From Chondrilla cf. caribensis (lineage: Eukaryota; Porifera; Demospongiae; Chondrillida; Chondrillidae): DNA of 64,000 nucleotides. Below the pieces are notes generated by a model. That model worked only from the letters and a program-made list of their open reading frames with translations. It was not told the DNA's origin and did no database searches. This document shows, in pieces, positions 36,001-47,242 of the stretch (within the stretch, counting starts at the first letter, position 1; each line of letters opens with the position of its first letter). The position numbers and the translations under genes are program-made. The stretch lies in the NCBI GenBank assembly GCA_964020155.1, contig OZ026561.1:2399547-2463546 (forward strand). The letters run 5' to 3'.

Positions 36001-39000
36001 TCCAATTGTGCTATTCTCCCAGGCTTCAAGGTTGTTTGTGGTTGTTTTGTCATTTGTCAGTGATGGAGTATACTTTAATAAGTTTGTGAACGCTTAACTG
36101 GTGTGAATGGATTGTGTCATATCTGGTTGGCTTATCCCACCACTCAGGCTTATTCGGGCAATAAAAAGGCTTTCAGAAATAACAGTGAAATGATACAGTG
36201 TGAGTTTCAATACACTCAACACTGACAATTATTGTGAAGGAGTATAGTGCATTTCACATGAAGCTTCCAACTTTTGCCATTATACATGTACTGAATTCAA
36301 TATGGTCAAATTCAAATTTGGAACATGGGATTGCCTCAATATTTGGACACATTATAGACATAAGATGCATCTTTTGAATTTTGCGCAAATATCGTTGCTA
36401 TGGTTACGGGACGATTGCGCAATACGCCTAGACTTCTGGTATGCAGTATAGATGCACTCTTTTTCATTTTCCAGCTAGAGGCATTGAATAAGTTTACCTT
36501 TTTCTTTATCAAAATAGAGTTAAGTGTATTACCAGTAGAAAAAAGAGGGGATTTTTGAAATTCAATTTTAGGAAGGAGAAATAAGGGTCTGAAATGAAAA
36601 AATCGAAGTCCTTTCAAAAAGAAAAATCTCTACACCAAGGCAGTCAATAAAGTGACAGTAAGTCTTAAAATGAAGTACTGTACATATATTTTTTTAAGAA
36701 AAATAAAGAGGGGATTTTGAATAAAATGTTCCTGGACCAAAAAACTGAATTTTCAAAAAGAACAAAATCATGAATATCATTAAAATTGTGATGCATAAAT
36801 TGAACACAGATTGCATGCTAAAGGTGTCATTGTGATGTCTTACTGCTAGATTCCTACTATAGATACATTTTTATGGCCAACTACATTGAATGAAGCTTTC
36901 CGAGTTGAACGAAGATAGAATAAAAAAGTGTGTGTTTCAGTTATAAGTGGATTCAATTATGAGAGAATTTTCTAGTTTTGACGAAGCCTATGCCTTTCAG
37001 GTCTTCAAACTGTCATATTGATCATTTATGAGATATTTTACTGTAGGAATTATTAAATGTTTCAGCAATTTCATCGGACAAACGTGGGAAATCGTATTAC
37101 ATTTGCTATTTTTCTGCTTGTTAACATTGGTCTTGTTTGCTGTATTGGCCAGTGAGTCTTATTATCCAGGTTCTTTGCCTAATCCTTGTATTCTAATTCA
37201 ACTGAATAGTTTCCCAGACGAATTATACCCCTTTCACATGGACTAACTAACCTGGGTCTGACCCGGGACAACATATTCACATACGCTCGTTAACTCGGGT
37301 TAAGTAATCAGGTCTGACCCTGATTGTGAGCAGGGTCAGACCCGAGTTAAGTAGAACCGAAGCCAGTTAAAAATGGCAGAGTGCAGACGCAACAGGACTG
37401 ATGAAGAAATAGGAGCTTTGTTGGAGATTAGGGCGGACAAAACCATCCAGAGGCAATTATTGGGTGCCACCAGGAAAGCCTGATTTCTACACTTCATCCA
37501 GATGGTCCTTCTTGTCAACGTCGCTTCGGTAGCAGCAATCATTATCACTGCCAGAAAGTATGATCGTTCTGCATCTTGCTTCAACATTAGCTGCTTCATT
37601 CGTCTCCTAAAAGCCATTCTTCTCACAAAGCACCTTCTGCATCGTAACATGCACCTCCTTCGCCACCATAACAAGGCACAAATGAATAAATGAAAAACAA
37701 CTCCGAACACCATTTTTCTCGATTAAGATCCGGGATACTAGTAATTGATTACACAAAGGTGATAATACAAACAAAGATAAGAACTCCATGTGAACGGAAA
37801 GCGGGTCTAACCCGGGTTACACAACTGGGGCAGACCCGGGTTAGTGCTTCCATGTGAAAGGGGTATTAGAAGACTAAGAGAAGCTAAATACGCGATCAAT
37901 GTCTTTTCGAGCAGCATGTTTTCATATAAGGAAGTATACACCCCATATCCAGTTTCTGTGGTTAGTAATTGCATACCGGAGGTAGAAACCATGGCAACGC
38001 ATCATTACATCATTAGAAATGTCCCAATCTGACTGGTCAAAACAGCCAGAAAGCTGTTTTTAGCACAGAAGCACCGCTTTCAATTTTTGATGTCAGAATC
38101 CGTATCTACGGCATTGAAAACCCCTATAAACATATTATGCAGATCATAGCGGTTACCCACAGTTTACATATAAAATGACATCATAAAAGTTGGAAGCTTT
38201 TAAGTGAAAAGCACTATACATACACTTGATCCATACCATGCTTCCTGAGGAAAACCTCCATCACAGCCACTTCCACAAAATTCACAGCAACTGTTAAGCT
38301 CTTCAGCAGAAATTTCCACATTCTCCCCATAGAACACACAGAATCTGTCACTGAATGCTTCAACTGCTCCAAAAGCCTGTAATAATACAGGGCAACACAT
38401 ATAAAGGCTGACTTGTTAAAAGTTGATACTTACTGATAGTACGTCATATAAAGCAGGGTCACTTTGAACAGACCTCTTTAGAAACTATTTATCTTGCGCT
38501 ATGGGTAAGTGTATTCAAATACGTACATAATCACCTGTCTAGGGAGAAATCAACAGCTCAGTGTTCAGAGCAATTAATACAACTGTGTTGTAAGCTATTT
38601 ACTTTAGTTTCTTAACCTATATTCTAACACTCAACACGCAATACACAGGGCTACCGTCCACACAGTGTAGCTATTCACCCAGCAACTGCCACATGCTCCT
38701 TGATCGCGAATCAAACGAATGCTGGTACAATTCGGCCACTGCGTCCTCGCATCGAACGTGGCTGGGATGTCTCTCAACGGTTCGATATCAGCCACAGGGA
38801 GGGGTGGGTTGGGGTCTTCTTTCTGTGGTCTAACTCCACACAATCCTTTAGCAAACTCTATGTCTCTTCCTTTAAAGTGCAAATTATGTCCGGCGGTCCA
38901 AGAAGTCTTCATATGGTTGACATGCTTGATAATTTCCTCGGAAATGGCATCTTCTGCTTTAACGAGAGGAGAAACAAAAAGACCAAGCAAAAAGACTAAA

Positions 39001-39014
39001 GTGAGAGCTACCAT
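33084..39014 (-). CDS. CTSB: Cathepsin B (lysosomal cysteine protease)
   Basis: Six exons with fully consistent phases: 38679-39014, 38237-38376, 34599-34921, 34353-34440, 33970-34010, 33084-33163; 335 aa, the usual cathepsin B length. A signal peptide ([20 protein letters not shown]) is followed by a propeptide and a mature start near [14 protein letters not shown]. Catalytic residues: Cys111 (QGACGSCW, split from AFGAVEAF by an intron), His280 ([10 protein letters not shown]) and Asn300 ([11 protein letters not shown]). The occluding-loop HH ([14 protein letters not shown]) that gives cathepsin B its dipeptidyl carboxypeptidase activity is present. Ends [20 protein letters not shown]. Intron 2 (3.3 kb) holds two TIR elements and intron 5 a third. 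No defects seen; probably functional. Confidence 0.95.
33300..33751. mobile_element. TIR element in cathepsin B intron 5
   Basis: Left end CAGTGAATATTCATTAATC after TA; right end GGATTAATGGACATTCACTG, the near reverse complement. About 452 bases, no transposase. Same TIR family as the element at 3226-3383. The right flank is CA rather than TA, so the target duplication has decayed or the element is composite. Confidence 0.6.
35080..35934. mobile_element. TTAA-flanked TIR element in cathepsin B intron 2
   Basis: Ends ACGTAGAGGTC and GACCTCTACGT are exact inverted repeats, each abutting TTAA (35076-35079 and 35935-35938), the piggyBac-type target. A second inverted pair lies inside: GTATAAAAGGGGGGGTGGTC at about 35093 opposite GACCACCCCCCCCTTTTATA at about 35832. 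A plus frame at 35385-35798 (137 aa, with [20 protein letters not shown] and a hydrophobic stretch) has no family I recognise and no transposase motifs. It is a non-autonomous element, possibly carrying captured host sequence. Confidence 0.7.
37226..37865. mobile_element. PIF/Harbinger-like TIR element in cathepsin B intron 2
   Basis: TIRs TACCCCTTTCACATGGA and TCCATGTGAAAGGGGTA are flanked by TTA on both sides, the 3-base target duplication typical of PIF/Harbinger. Sub-terminal blocks contain several CCGGGTCTGACCC-type words in both orientations. The longest internal frame (minus, 37336-37713) is Arg-rich at its start but shows no catalytic DDE motif. It is a 640-base non-autonomous element. 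Confidence 0.7.
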
Positions 39015-39776
39015 GCTTTCGCTCCAGCGACGAACGTACGTCGATCAGCCACCCAGCGGTCATGTGATTTTCGTATACTCTAGTAATCTTTTGTGACAGC
39101 AATGATGATTAAAAGTTTACGCTATAGTACGTATGTGCGTACTTCTTATATACCTGGGCAATGTACTTGCGTGATACATATTAAGGTTTGCACGTACAGC
39201 CATGGGGTTGTATCAAACATCATATGCAGCGTGCCTTTTAATTTATTTACACTAACAGACACCAGTCCTATAGCTAATGTGTACATTTATTTGTGGCATA
39301 TATATATATTCTCATCCATGTGTGTACACATGTTCCATTATGCAAGGGTAACATCATTGTCAGTCATGATATAGAGTTAGTCATATCAAACTAAAATTAA
39401 AATTTATTATGATAATTTATTATAATAATAATTATTATACATAATGTTATTATAAAAATTGTACAATTTTAGTGTTTTTGTTGTTTCAATGTGTGTCATG
39501 ATATAAAATAATAAACATACTACTACTATTATTACAGTAATAGTAATTGTATACATAGCATCAAATTAAATAGAGAAAGTCAACATTATTATGTTAGTAC
39601 AGCTGATCCAACCCCCATCCAATCGAAGCCCCTTGATTTTCGAAACACACCATTAATACCTCCAATTACAATTCGATATCTAATGAAACAGAAGATATAG
39701 CCTACAGTACATAAAGGTCTCATCCATCTCAAGTTTGCTATTGGCAGTATAATAAGGCTTTTGGCTGATTATTACA
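39015..39776. other. Intergenic: cathepsin B promoter to NRPS 3' end
   Basis: Both flanking genes run on the minus strand; this gap therefore holds the cathepsin B promoter and the NRPS 3' untranslated region. AT-rich with TTATAATAATAATTATTA runs at 39400-39550. No gene. Confidence 0.6.
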
Positions 39777-42700
39777 TCAAAAAAGTGAGTTGATTACATC
39801 GGAAACACGCCGTGCTCCTGCTTCGCCAATGATACTGCTGTGGTCAACAAGTGGGATCTCATGTACTGAGAGAGCACACAGAGAGCACAAACCATAATCC
39901 GGTGAGCTGAATAAGGAATGACTGGGGGCTCTTAGCAGGGAACATGAAGTGGGGCCTAAAGACTCCACCCTGTGTCTGGAAGCCAGTTTCAAAGGCTTAG
40001 CAATCCTCAAATATAGATTGCGCACTTCATGGGAGGAGAGCGGAAACCATGGGAAGAATTGCTGTAGGTCAAAATCAAGACCCATGACTGAGGAGCCGCA
40101 ACAGCAGGAATCAATGCCCAAAACTGAAACGAATAAGTGCTGGTCCCATATCCACTTAAACTCCACATCATTTGAAGACAAGTAGGGAATGATGGCAGGG
40201 CTACCATCAATCAGAATTACGGATTCAACTAGCATTCCTCTTTTGATGAGGTCATTTGCTGCCACAAATGCCAAAACCGCTCCAAATGAGTACCCCAGCA
40301 AATAATATGGTCCTGACGGTTGAATGCCCACAATTCGGTCCACAAGCGGACGTACAAGCTCCACCAGGCTTGTTGAGTCGTGAAGAGTAGACAAATTATA
40401 TTGCAGAAGAATCAGCTTGTAATTGATGAAGTGAGCGATATTTTGATAAATCCATGGATACCCAGTTAATTCTTGAAAGCAAAATATTTGTGGCCGGACA
40501 TCTTTGTTGTTAAGATCCTGCACCTCCCCAGCGCCACCTTGCGATAAAAAATACAAGCACGTCAGGGATTTTTGAACGGTTTCTTTAGATGGACAAAGCA
40601 ATAACGATTGAAGTGGAAAGTGAACATCCAGTCGCTTTCTAATTTCACTTTGTAACTCAACAGCAATATTGAAACTCCTCTTGTTCAGGCGTGCTTGGTG
40701 ACTGGGGCTATCCCATATGCTAGCACCGGCAGAAAGGAATTCGAATCCGAAATTTTCTACCCCAAGAATGCTATTCAAGTGGCCAATATCTGTGGAAGTG
40801 GTTTCAATGTGTACATTTCTGAATGGAAACAAATGAGTAAGGGACTTCGTAAACACTTGCATGGATACATTTGGATCCTTCTGGAAGAATTGAACGAATT
40901 TAGAAACAAAATCCACTACAGTATGGGGCGGTATCAATGAACATGGTCCACTGGTTGTATGGTAAGACAATAGAAAGGTAACATATTCGGAGCTTACAGC
41001 AGTCCCTATGCTCACCAGGTATTCTGAGAATATTGGCAGGACTGAATGAAGACTAATTTTGATGCCACCACAGCTACTTAAGAGACAGGGCGGGAGGTTA
41101 TACAACAATATGTCACCACTGTCTTCTAAGTTAACTGAGGTGATAATATCATTGAATGCCTCTTGCAAAGATAGCTCCTGGTCTATCTCAAAGATGCAAT
41201 GGTCCCGAAATGCATAAGCTCTTTTTTGGTGGTTATCTTCCAAGTGGTGTAGCACCAATCTTTCTCCTTGCATTTTCCACATGGAGAGTAATGCAAACCT
41301 TATCAAGATTGAAGGATCTTCAATTTTTGCAGCCGTTAGCCTTGTAGACCAACTGACACAATAAGGACTAAACCCTAACTCATCTGAATTTGGAATAGTT
41401 CTTTGAATCTCACTTGGACCTTCGTTAATCTTAAGAGGACCTAATTTGGGAAATAACTTATTCAAGAATAAGGTGAACACTTCTTTGATAGACTCGGTTG
41501 CCCAGGAATTGAATACCACTCGATGGAGAGACATATCGAGTTGCAATTCAAATGGACCAGGAGTGGACAGCGAAATTCTGCAACATTTATCTCCTTGCTT
41601 CTTATGGACACTCTCTTCCTGTACTTGCACTAGGTGAGGTAGGTTCTCAACTTCATAAACTAAAGTGTCATTAATACCTAAGCTATGCAATACAGCTTCA
41701 CCTGCATCTGACACACTTTTGACATTCATACCACCCTTGAGTACAAATGTGAGCCTGGTTATGTATGATGAAGATTTGTAGCAAACCTTCTTGAGTAAAT
41801 AACCAACCCATTTTTCTGGCGTCAATGCAACTGTTTTACACCCTTTATAAGGAATATCTGGAGTTCTTGACAGCTGTACATTCTTTGTAATATATGGCAT
41901 GATTACTGAAGCCAGTTGGGATGGAGTGGGCGAGTTTAGTACATCTGTGGGGTGCAGTTTTATGTGGAACTTCTCAGATATCATATTAGACAGTTGTAGT
42001 GCCAACAACGAATGTCCACCAAGGGCATAGAAGTTATCGTCATCTGAGACATGATCAAGTTGCAACACAGACGCAAACAACTCCTTTACTTGCTTGCTTT
42101 CTTCACTTGCACATCCGTCATTGATCATAGTTTCCCTGAAATTTGGGATTGGTTTGAAGTTAGCAAGGCTTTTTCTGTCAAGCTTTCCCGTGTTGGTCAA
42201 AGGAAAACTATCCAATGGTACAATCATGTATGGAACCATGTACGATGGCAAGATGGCCTTAAGCTTAGCTAGGACCTCTGAAGTGCACACACTCCCAGGG
42301 GTAACATAGGCAATGAGTTGCTTGTTGCCACTAAATACTTCTGTAACAACAGCTACAGCTTCCTGGAGGCCATCCAATGACCTCAAAGCTGATTCGACTT
42401 CACCCAGCTCAAGACGAAAACCACGTAGTTTTACTTGGCTGTCACCACGTCCAAAGTAATCCAAGGTACCATTATAACGCATGCACACCACATCACCTAC
42501 GTATGATAGTGGAAAAATAAAGTACACGTTAAGACTTAGGCAGACATAAAAGTAATAACACACCTGTACAGTACATTCTTCCACTGCCTTTGAAGCTGTC
42601 TGTGAATAGTTGGGACGTTTTGTCAGGGTCGCTCAAATATCCCTCAGCCACACAATGACCAGCAATAAACAGAATGCCAAAGCCACCCAGAGGTGAGAGC

Positions 42701-45700
42701 TACGTACAGAAGGAGAAACATTAGCCAGTGAGTTAATCATAATATGTTATTTACTACATTTCTCACAACAACACAACTCTTCAAATATTAATTGCCTACC
42801 TGAGAGTGTCTGTTGAGTATAAAAAACTTTGTGTTGGCCACAGGCATTCCAATACAAGATGTGTTCTTATGGTCAATGCGGTCATTCACTGTGCACAGAA
42901 CAGTGCATTCTGTAGGCCCGTAAGCATTTATAACTTTTGGAATAGGTTCCACAATGGAATATTGAGCTGGAACCAGTGTTTCGCCCCCAGTAACCACCAC
43001 CCTAATATCATCAGTTGGTGGACACACACTCAAAGCTGATGAAGTGGTGATTATGCATGTTGCAGCAGGTGACTGGCAAGTGATATCTTCTGTTATGACA
43101 CAGCAGCCCCCTGCCAATAAAGTTGGAAACAATTCCAATATGTGTGGATCGAAAGAGATGTTTATGGCAATTCTTGTGAAGATCAAGTCATCCGCTGTGA
43201 ATAGCTGCTGTGAGATGACTAGCAGATTTCTCATGTTCTTATGGGTGACACAAACACCTTTGGGCAAACCCGTCGTCCCTGAGGTGTGAATGATGTAAGC
43301 AATACCATCCGGATGAGCTCTTGATAGGAGCGGATGGGAAACAGATGGGGAAGGTGACGAGAGTGCGTCTGTACAGAGCACAGAGCCTTTGTACTTGTAT
43401 TCTTCAAGAGTCTCAAGCATCTCTGAACATGTAACAAGTACTCGCATGTTACAACTGCCGCAAATTTGTAATAGACGTTTGGCAGGAGAATTAGTCGGCA
43501 GTGGAACATACGTAGCACCCAAATACATAATGGCCATTGCATACAGAAATAAATCAAAGCATCTATTCATAAACACTCCAACTTTGCTGTTAGCGGTAAC
43601 ACCAGCATCTACCAAAGTCTGCAAGGCATACTTCATTCTATCGTATAAATCGGCATATGTAACAAACACGTCTACATCCACAAAAGCTATTTTGTAACCG
43701 TGAAACGACAGTGAACGTGAGAGGCAATCCATAGTAGTTTCCATTTCATCAAATGGCTCAAATGTGTCATTAACTTCCGTCAACAGGAAATGTTCTTCAG
43801 TTGAAGTACACAAGGGAACGCTATTGATAGGGTTGGAAGTACCTGATAACATTTGCACAAGGCAATTGAGGTAACGTCTAGTTAATTGTTGGGGATCATA
43901 ATCACTAGACAGAAAATTCCACTGAATCCCTTGAGGTAACAAATGTACAACAAGTGGTGCTGGAGGGAGCCATTCCGATGAAATGTCTAGATAGTCCAGC
44001 AATGCAGCTTGGGGCTGACAGTGATAGAGAGAGGCAGGTGAATAACTGTGAATAGCATGAGACAACTTTGTCTGAAAGGTGGTCACAGCCTCTTCAACCG
44101 TCATTGCAGTTGAGAAATCAAAAGAAACAGAATGCAGGGATATCCCTTCAGATCCAGAGAGTTGCCTAGCTATTTTCAGAGTTAAAGTGGAGTCCCTTAC
44201 ATGGGGGGATAGAACTATGCCAAGGGCAATTGAGTGAATTGCACATGGTAAGACATCTAGACTAGCCGAGTACGAGCAAACCCCTGCCACGATGCCCGGA
44301 GGTAAGGGCATGTCTACCACAACCTTGTCTGATGGATGGTACTCACATTCAGGGACATCGGAACAAACATCAACATACATCTGTGAAACTGTAGAAAGCT
44401 GCTCCCTTTGCCATTGCATCCAAGGGTGGATACAGACGGAAGGGCACTTGAAGGCTCTATGCATAATCTCGGTCATTATGCAATGCAAGTACATGACGAG
44501 TTCCTTATCCAGCCTCTGTGGCTGAAATTGCCACCTACAGATTAGAGAGCTCGATTCTGGGATAACTTCTAGAGTTAGCTCAGTTTGGGCGTGTATGGTT
44601 TCGTCAAACCATGATTCACAGCTGATCTTCTCATCGTCAATGGCTACTTCATCGGGTAGATTCTCAAATATATCCTGATACACCATGACAAAGTTGAAGA
44701 GGCTGTTCCCTCGTTTATCATGCGGTACGTTCATAATTGGAATCAAATCATCCAGTTTGATGAAGCTGTCGTGGATGAGGAGGAGTTTGGTGTGGACCAA
44801 TCTAGCGAGCGACTCAAAAGGCAGGTTAGGCTTAGCCTCAATGGAAAGAGGTAGTGTATCAGCAAAGAAGCCTATAGATTTGTGGTTGTCCAGAGATCGT
44901 CCAACGTTGACATATCCTAGAAGTACCTTATTACACCTCAATATGGTACAAAGCGCTAACCCAAAGGCTGATGTAACAATTGAAGAGATGGAGATACACA
45001 GTGTCTGTGCCATCAATTTCAAGTTGTTCATGAATTGGGTATCTTTCAGCTGAACATGGAGATACCCACAATCTTGGGACTGATGCATGTTTAGAACCGT
45101 GAATGATGGTGAGAATGAAATATCAGAAAGATATCGCTCCCATTTCTGAACATGAGTGGATTCCGTTTTCAAAGGTGGCATTAGAGGTGGGTCGGTAAGG
45201 CTGTAGCTTTCTCTCTTCCCCATTTGCTGCAGCAACGTCTTGACGGCTATACCATCAACAGCAATGTGATGGAAAAGGAGAATGACAAGCACTTCATTAT
45301 CTCCAGCAGATAGTGCATGGGACGAGAAAACAGATGACGTAAGGTCAAAAGACAATCTTGAAACAGACCTAAAGTATTTCGTCATTTCAATAACTTTGGT
45401 CTGTACAGGAAAACTTGGTAACAAAGCAACATTGAAGACATTTCGAAATCCACCGATGGGTAATACATTTCCACCTAATCCTTCAGTGCCTATGCCGTAT
45501 ACTGTCCGTAGCTTGCTGTTGTCATTGACCATTCTCGTTATCAACCGGCAGACATCCTCCATCCTCAAAGGGAAGCGCTCAAGTGATTTAAGACGTAAGC
45601 ACACTGGAATATTATAGGCAGTGGTGTCTGGTGTGCTGCTTTGCAGAAAGAACATTCTCCGTTCGTTGGACGTAATGGGTTTTGTATCAATGACAGCACG

Positions 45701-46741
45701 GTCTGTATACATTTCAGTCTGCCCATCATTCTTGGGAGCTTTGAAATTGTGTAGAATCCTATATTTTGAAAAATGTTTGAACAAAAAGTAACTTTTGTCC
45801 CCAGCAGAAATAAACGGATGGTATTTGATACCCCTCCCAGAAAGGAAAACAACAGATGATTCCTTTTTCTTGACTACAACAATTGCTGGTCCATTGATCA
45901 AGGGGGAGATGACCGACAATATAGTGTCGGTTAAAACGAATTTACTTGCGGTAATGGAGTCCAGCAATAGGTTCAAAATGCAACTGCGAGTGACCCCATC
46001 TCCACTCACAACCTGTAACTTGAGTGGCACTGGGAATATAATTTCACCAAAGCACTTCCTCCCGATGGACAACCTATGACATACATCAAACATAACCCAT
46101 CATAACACATACGTAACACTTGTTGGAGGAATGCAATTACATGCATACCAGTAATGGGATGTTGTCCTGTTTGAGTTGGTAAAGGAAGCTGTCAGTTTTC
46201 TACCTCTGCATTGATAAGAGGTGAAGACATTGGGTGATCTTGGACTTGGAAAAAAGCTTACAAAATAATACACACTAATAAAACAGTAAAACTCAATAGG
46301 CATCAGAGCACTGATGCATGTGTTGGATAGTGTTGACCCCTGCTTACTACATAGCCATCATTAATATCAACTTTTATAGAGTAGGTAAATTTCCATGCAT
46401 TAGACTTTACTCCACCTAAAGTTCTAGTATTAGTATGTTGTATACACAAGGTTTGACATTGATGGTTGGTTCATGATGCTGATGTTACAATATTCAGAAC
46501 AACAAGTAACAAATAAATGATAGAATGTAGATGACAGTTATATGGATGGATAATATCTATTATCCAACTATCTATCTAACAAAGTAAGAAATGATGAAAT
46601 GATATCTATTGCTCACTTCTTGTAGCCCGCCTTTATAACTCGAAAATAATATCCATTTCTTTTGCTATGGTTCGAAACAAAGCTGTTTAGGAATGGTTTG
46701 AGGTCAGAATACCAAAACACGGCAGTTTCATCTTCTTCCAT
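39777..46741 (-). CDS. Non-ribosomal peptide synthetase, C-A-T-TE, five exons
   Basis: Five exons join in phase: 46617-46741, 46149-46205, 42800-46073, 42564-42699, 39777-42496; 2103 aa. After an unrecognised N-terminus (1-190): a condensation domain (about 191-607) with the catalytic HHIAVDG at 329-335; a C-like half without that motif (about 620-820); an adenylation domain with TSGTTGLPKG (about 991-1000), FDPHILELF (about 1035), NAYGPTE (1110-1116), a YCTGD motif split by an intron, GRGDSQVKLRGFRLELGE and NTGKLDRKSL; a carrier domain DNFYALGGHSLLAL with phosphopantetheine Ser near 1360; another degenerate C-like segment; and a type I thioesterase with GYSFG (Ser about 1934), Asp about 1961 and His about 2083 (DHSSIIG). 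It should load one amino acid on the carrier, condense it with an unidentified acyl or aminoacyl donor, and release the product. Substrate unknown. No biosynthetic partner genes are nearby. All core residues are intact over 6.3 kb, so it is probably expressed. Confidence 0.92.
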
Positions 46742-47242
46742 ATCCCAACTGAGCTGAAATTGACCGCGCGTTGATTGTTGACGGCATTTGATTTGCTGAT
46801 GAACGTGTGACAACACAGGCCATGACGACAGCTAAGTGCACTGTTGCACAGAACACGCACACACGTACACAGTGACGGCGCTATACACCACGTACAAAAA
46901 GGTGCAAGGTATACAACCAGCACGTGAGGCATTCCAGTTATGGGCATATCCGCTCAGGTGATCGTGCTGTGGTGGGTCCCCCGCAGATGACGCAATCATT
47001 GTGAAAGTTGTTTGCGGATGATCTCATAGGTCGGTCAAATAGGGAAGGGTCGTGTCAGCATAGCTCAGCAGTTGCGTAGTGATGAGGCAACTGTGAGTGG
47101 ATACGTGTCAACCGTCCTGTCTGATTTAAACTCGGCCAGAGATTCGAATCGTTGTTATAGATGTTGTTTGGTAATTTTCTTTGAGGAATAACGAAGACGG
47201 AACCTTTGGGCCCCCTTTTGTGTTGATCCGCCTCGGTAACCG
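46742..47242. promoter_or_regulatory. Shared head-to-head promoter region, NRPS and Tribbles
   Basis: Only about 500 bases separate the NRPS ATG (46741, minus) from the Tribbles ATG (47243, plus), so both promoters must lie here or overlap. A CACGTG E-box is at 46921-46926. No TATA box is obvious. Shared regulation is inference. Confidence 0.55.

Noticed and set aside
39777..46741. Bacterial or symbiont contamination as the source of the NRPS
   Set aside because: Four introns with animal splice signals restore the reading frame exactly, and the gene is collinear with cathepsin B and Tribbles within one sequence.
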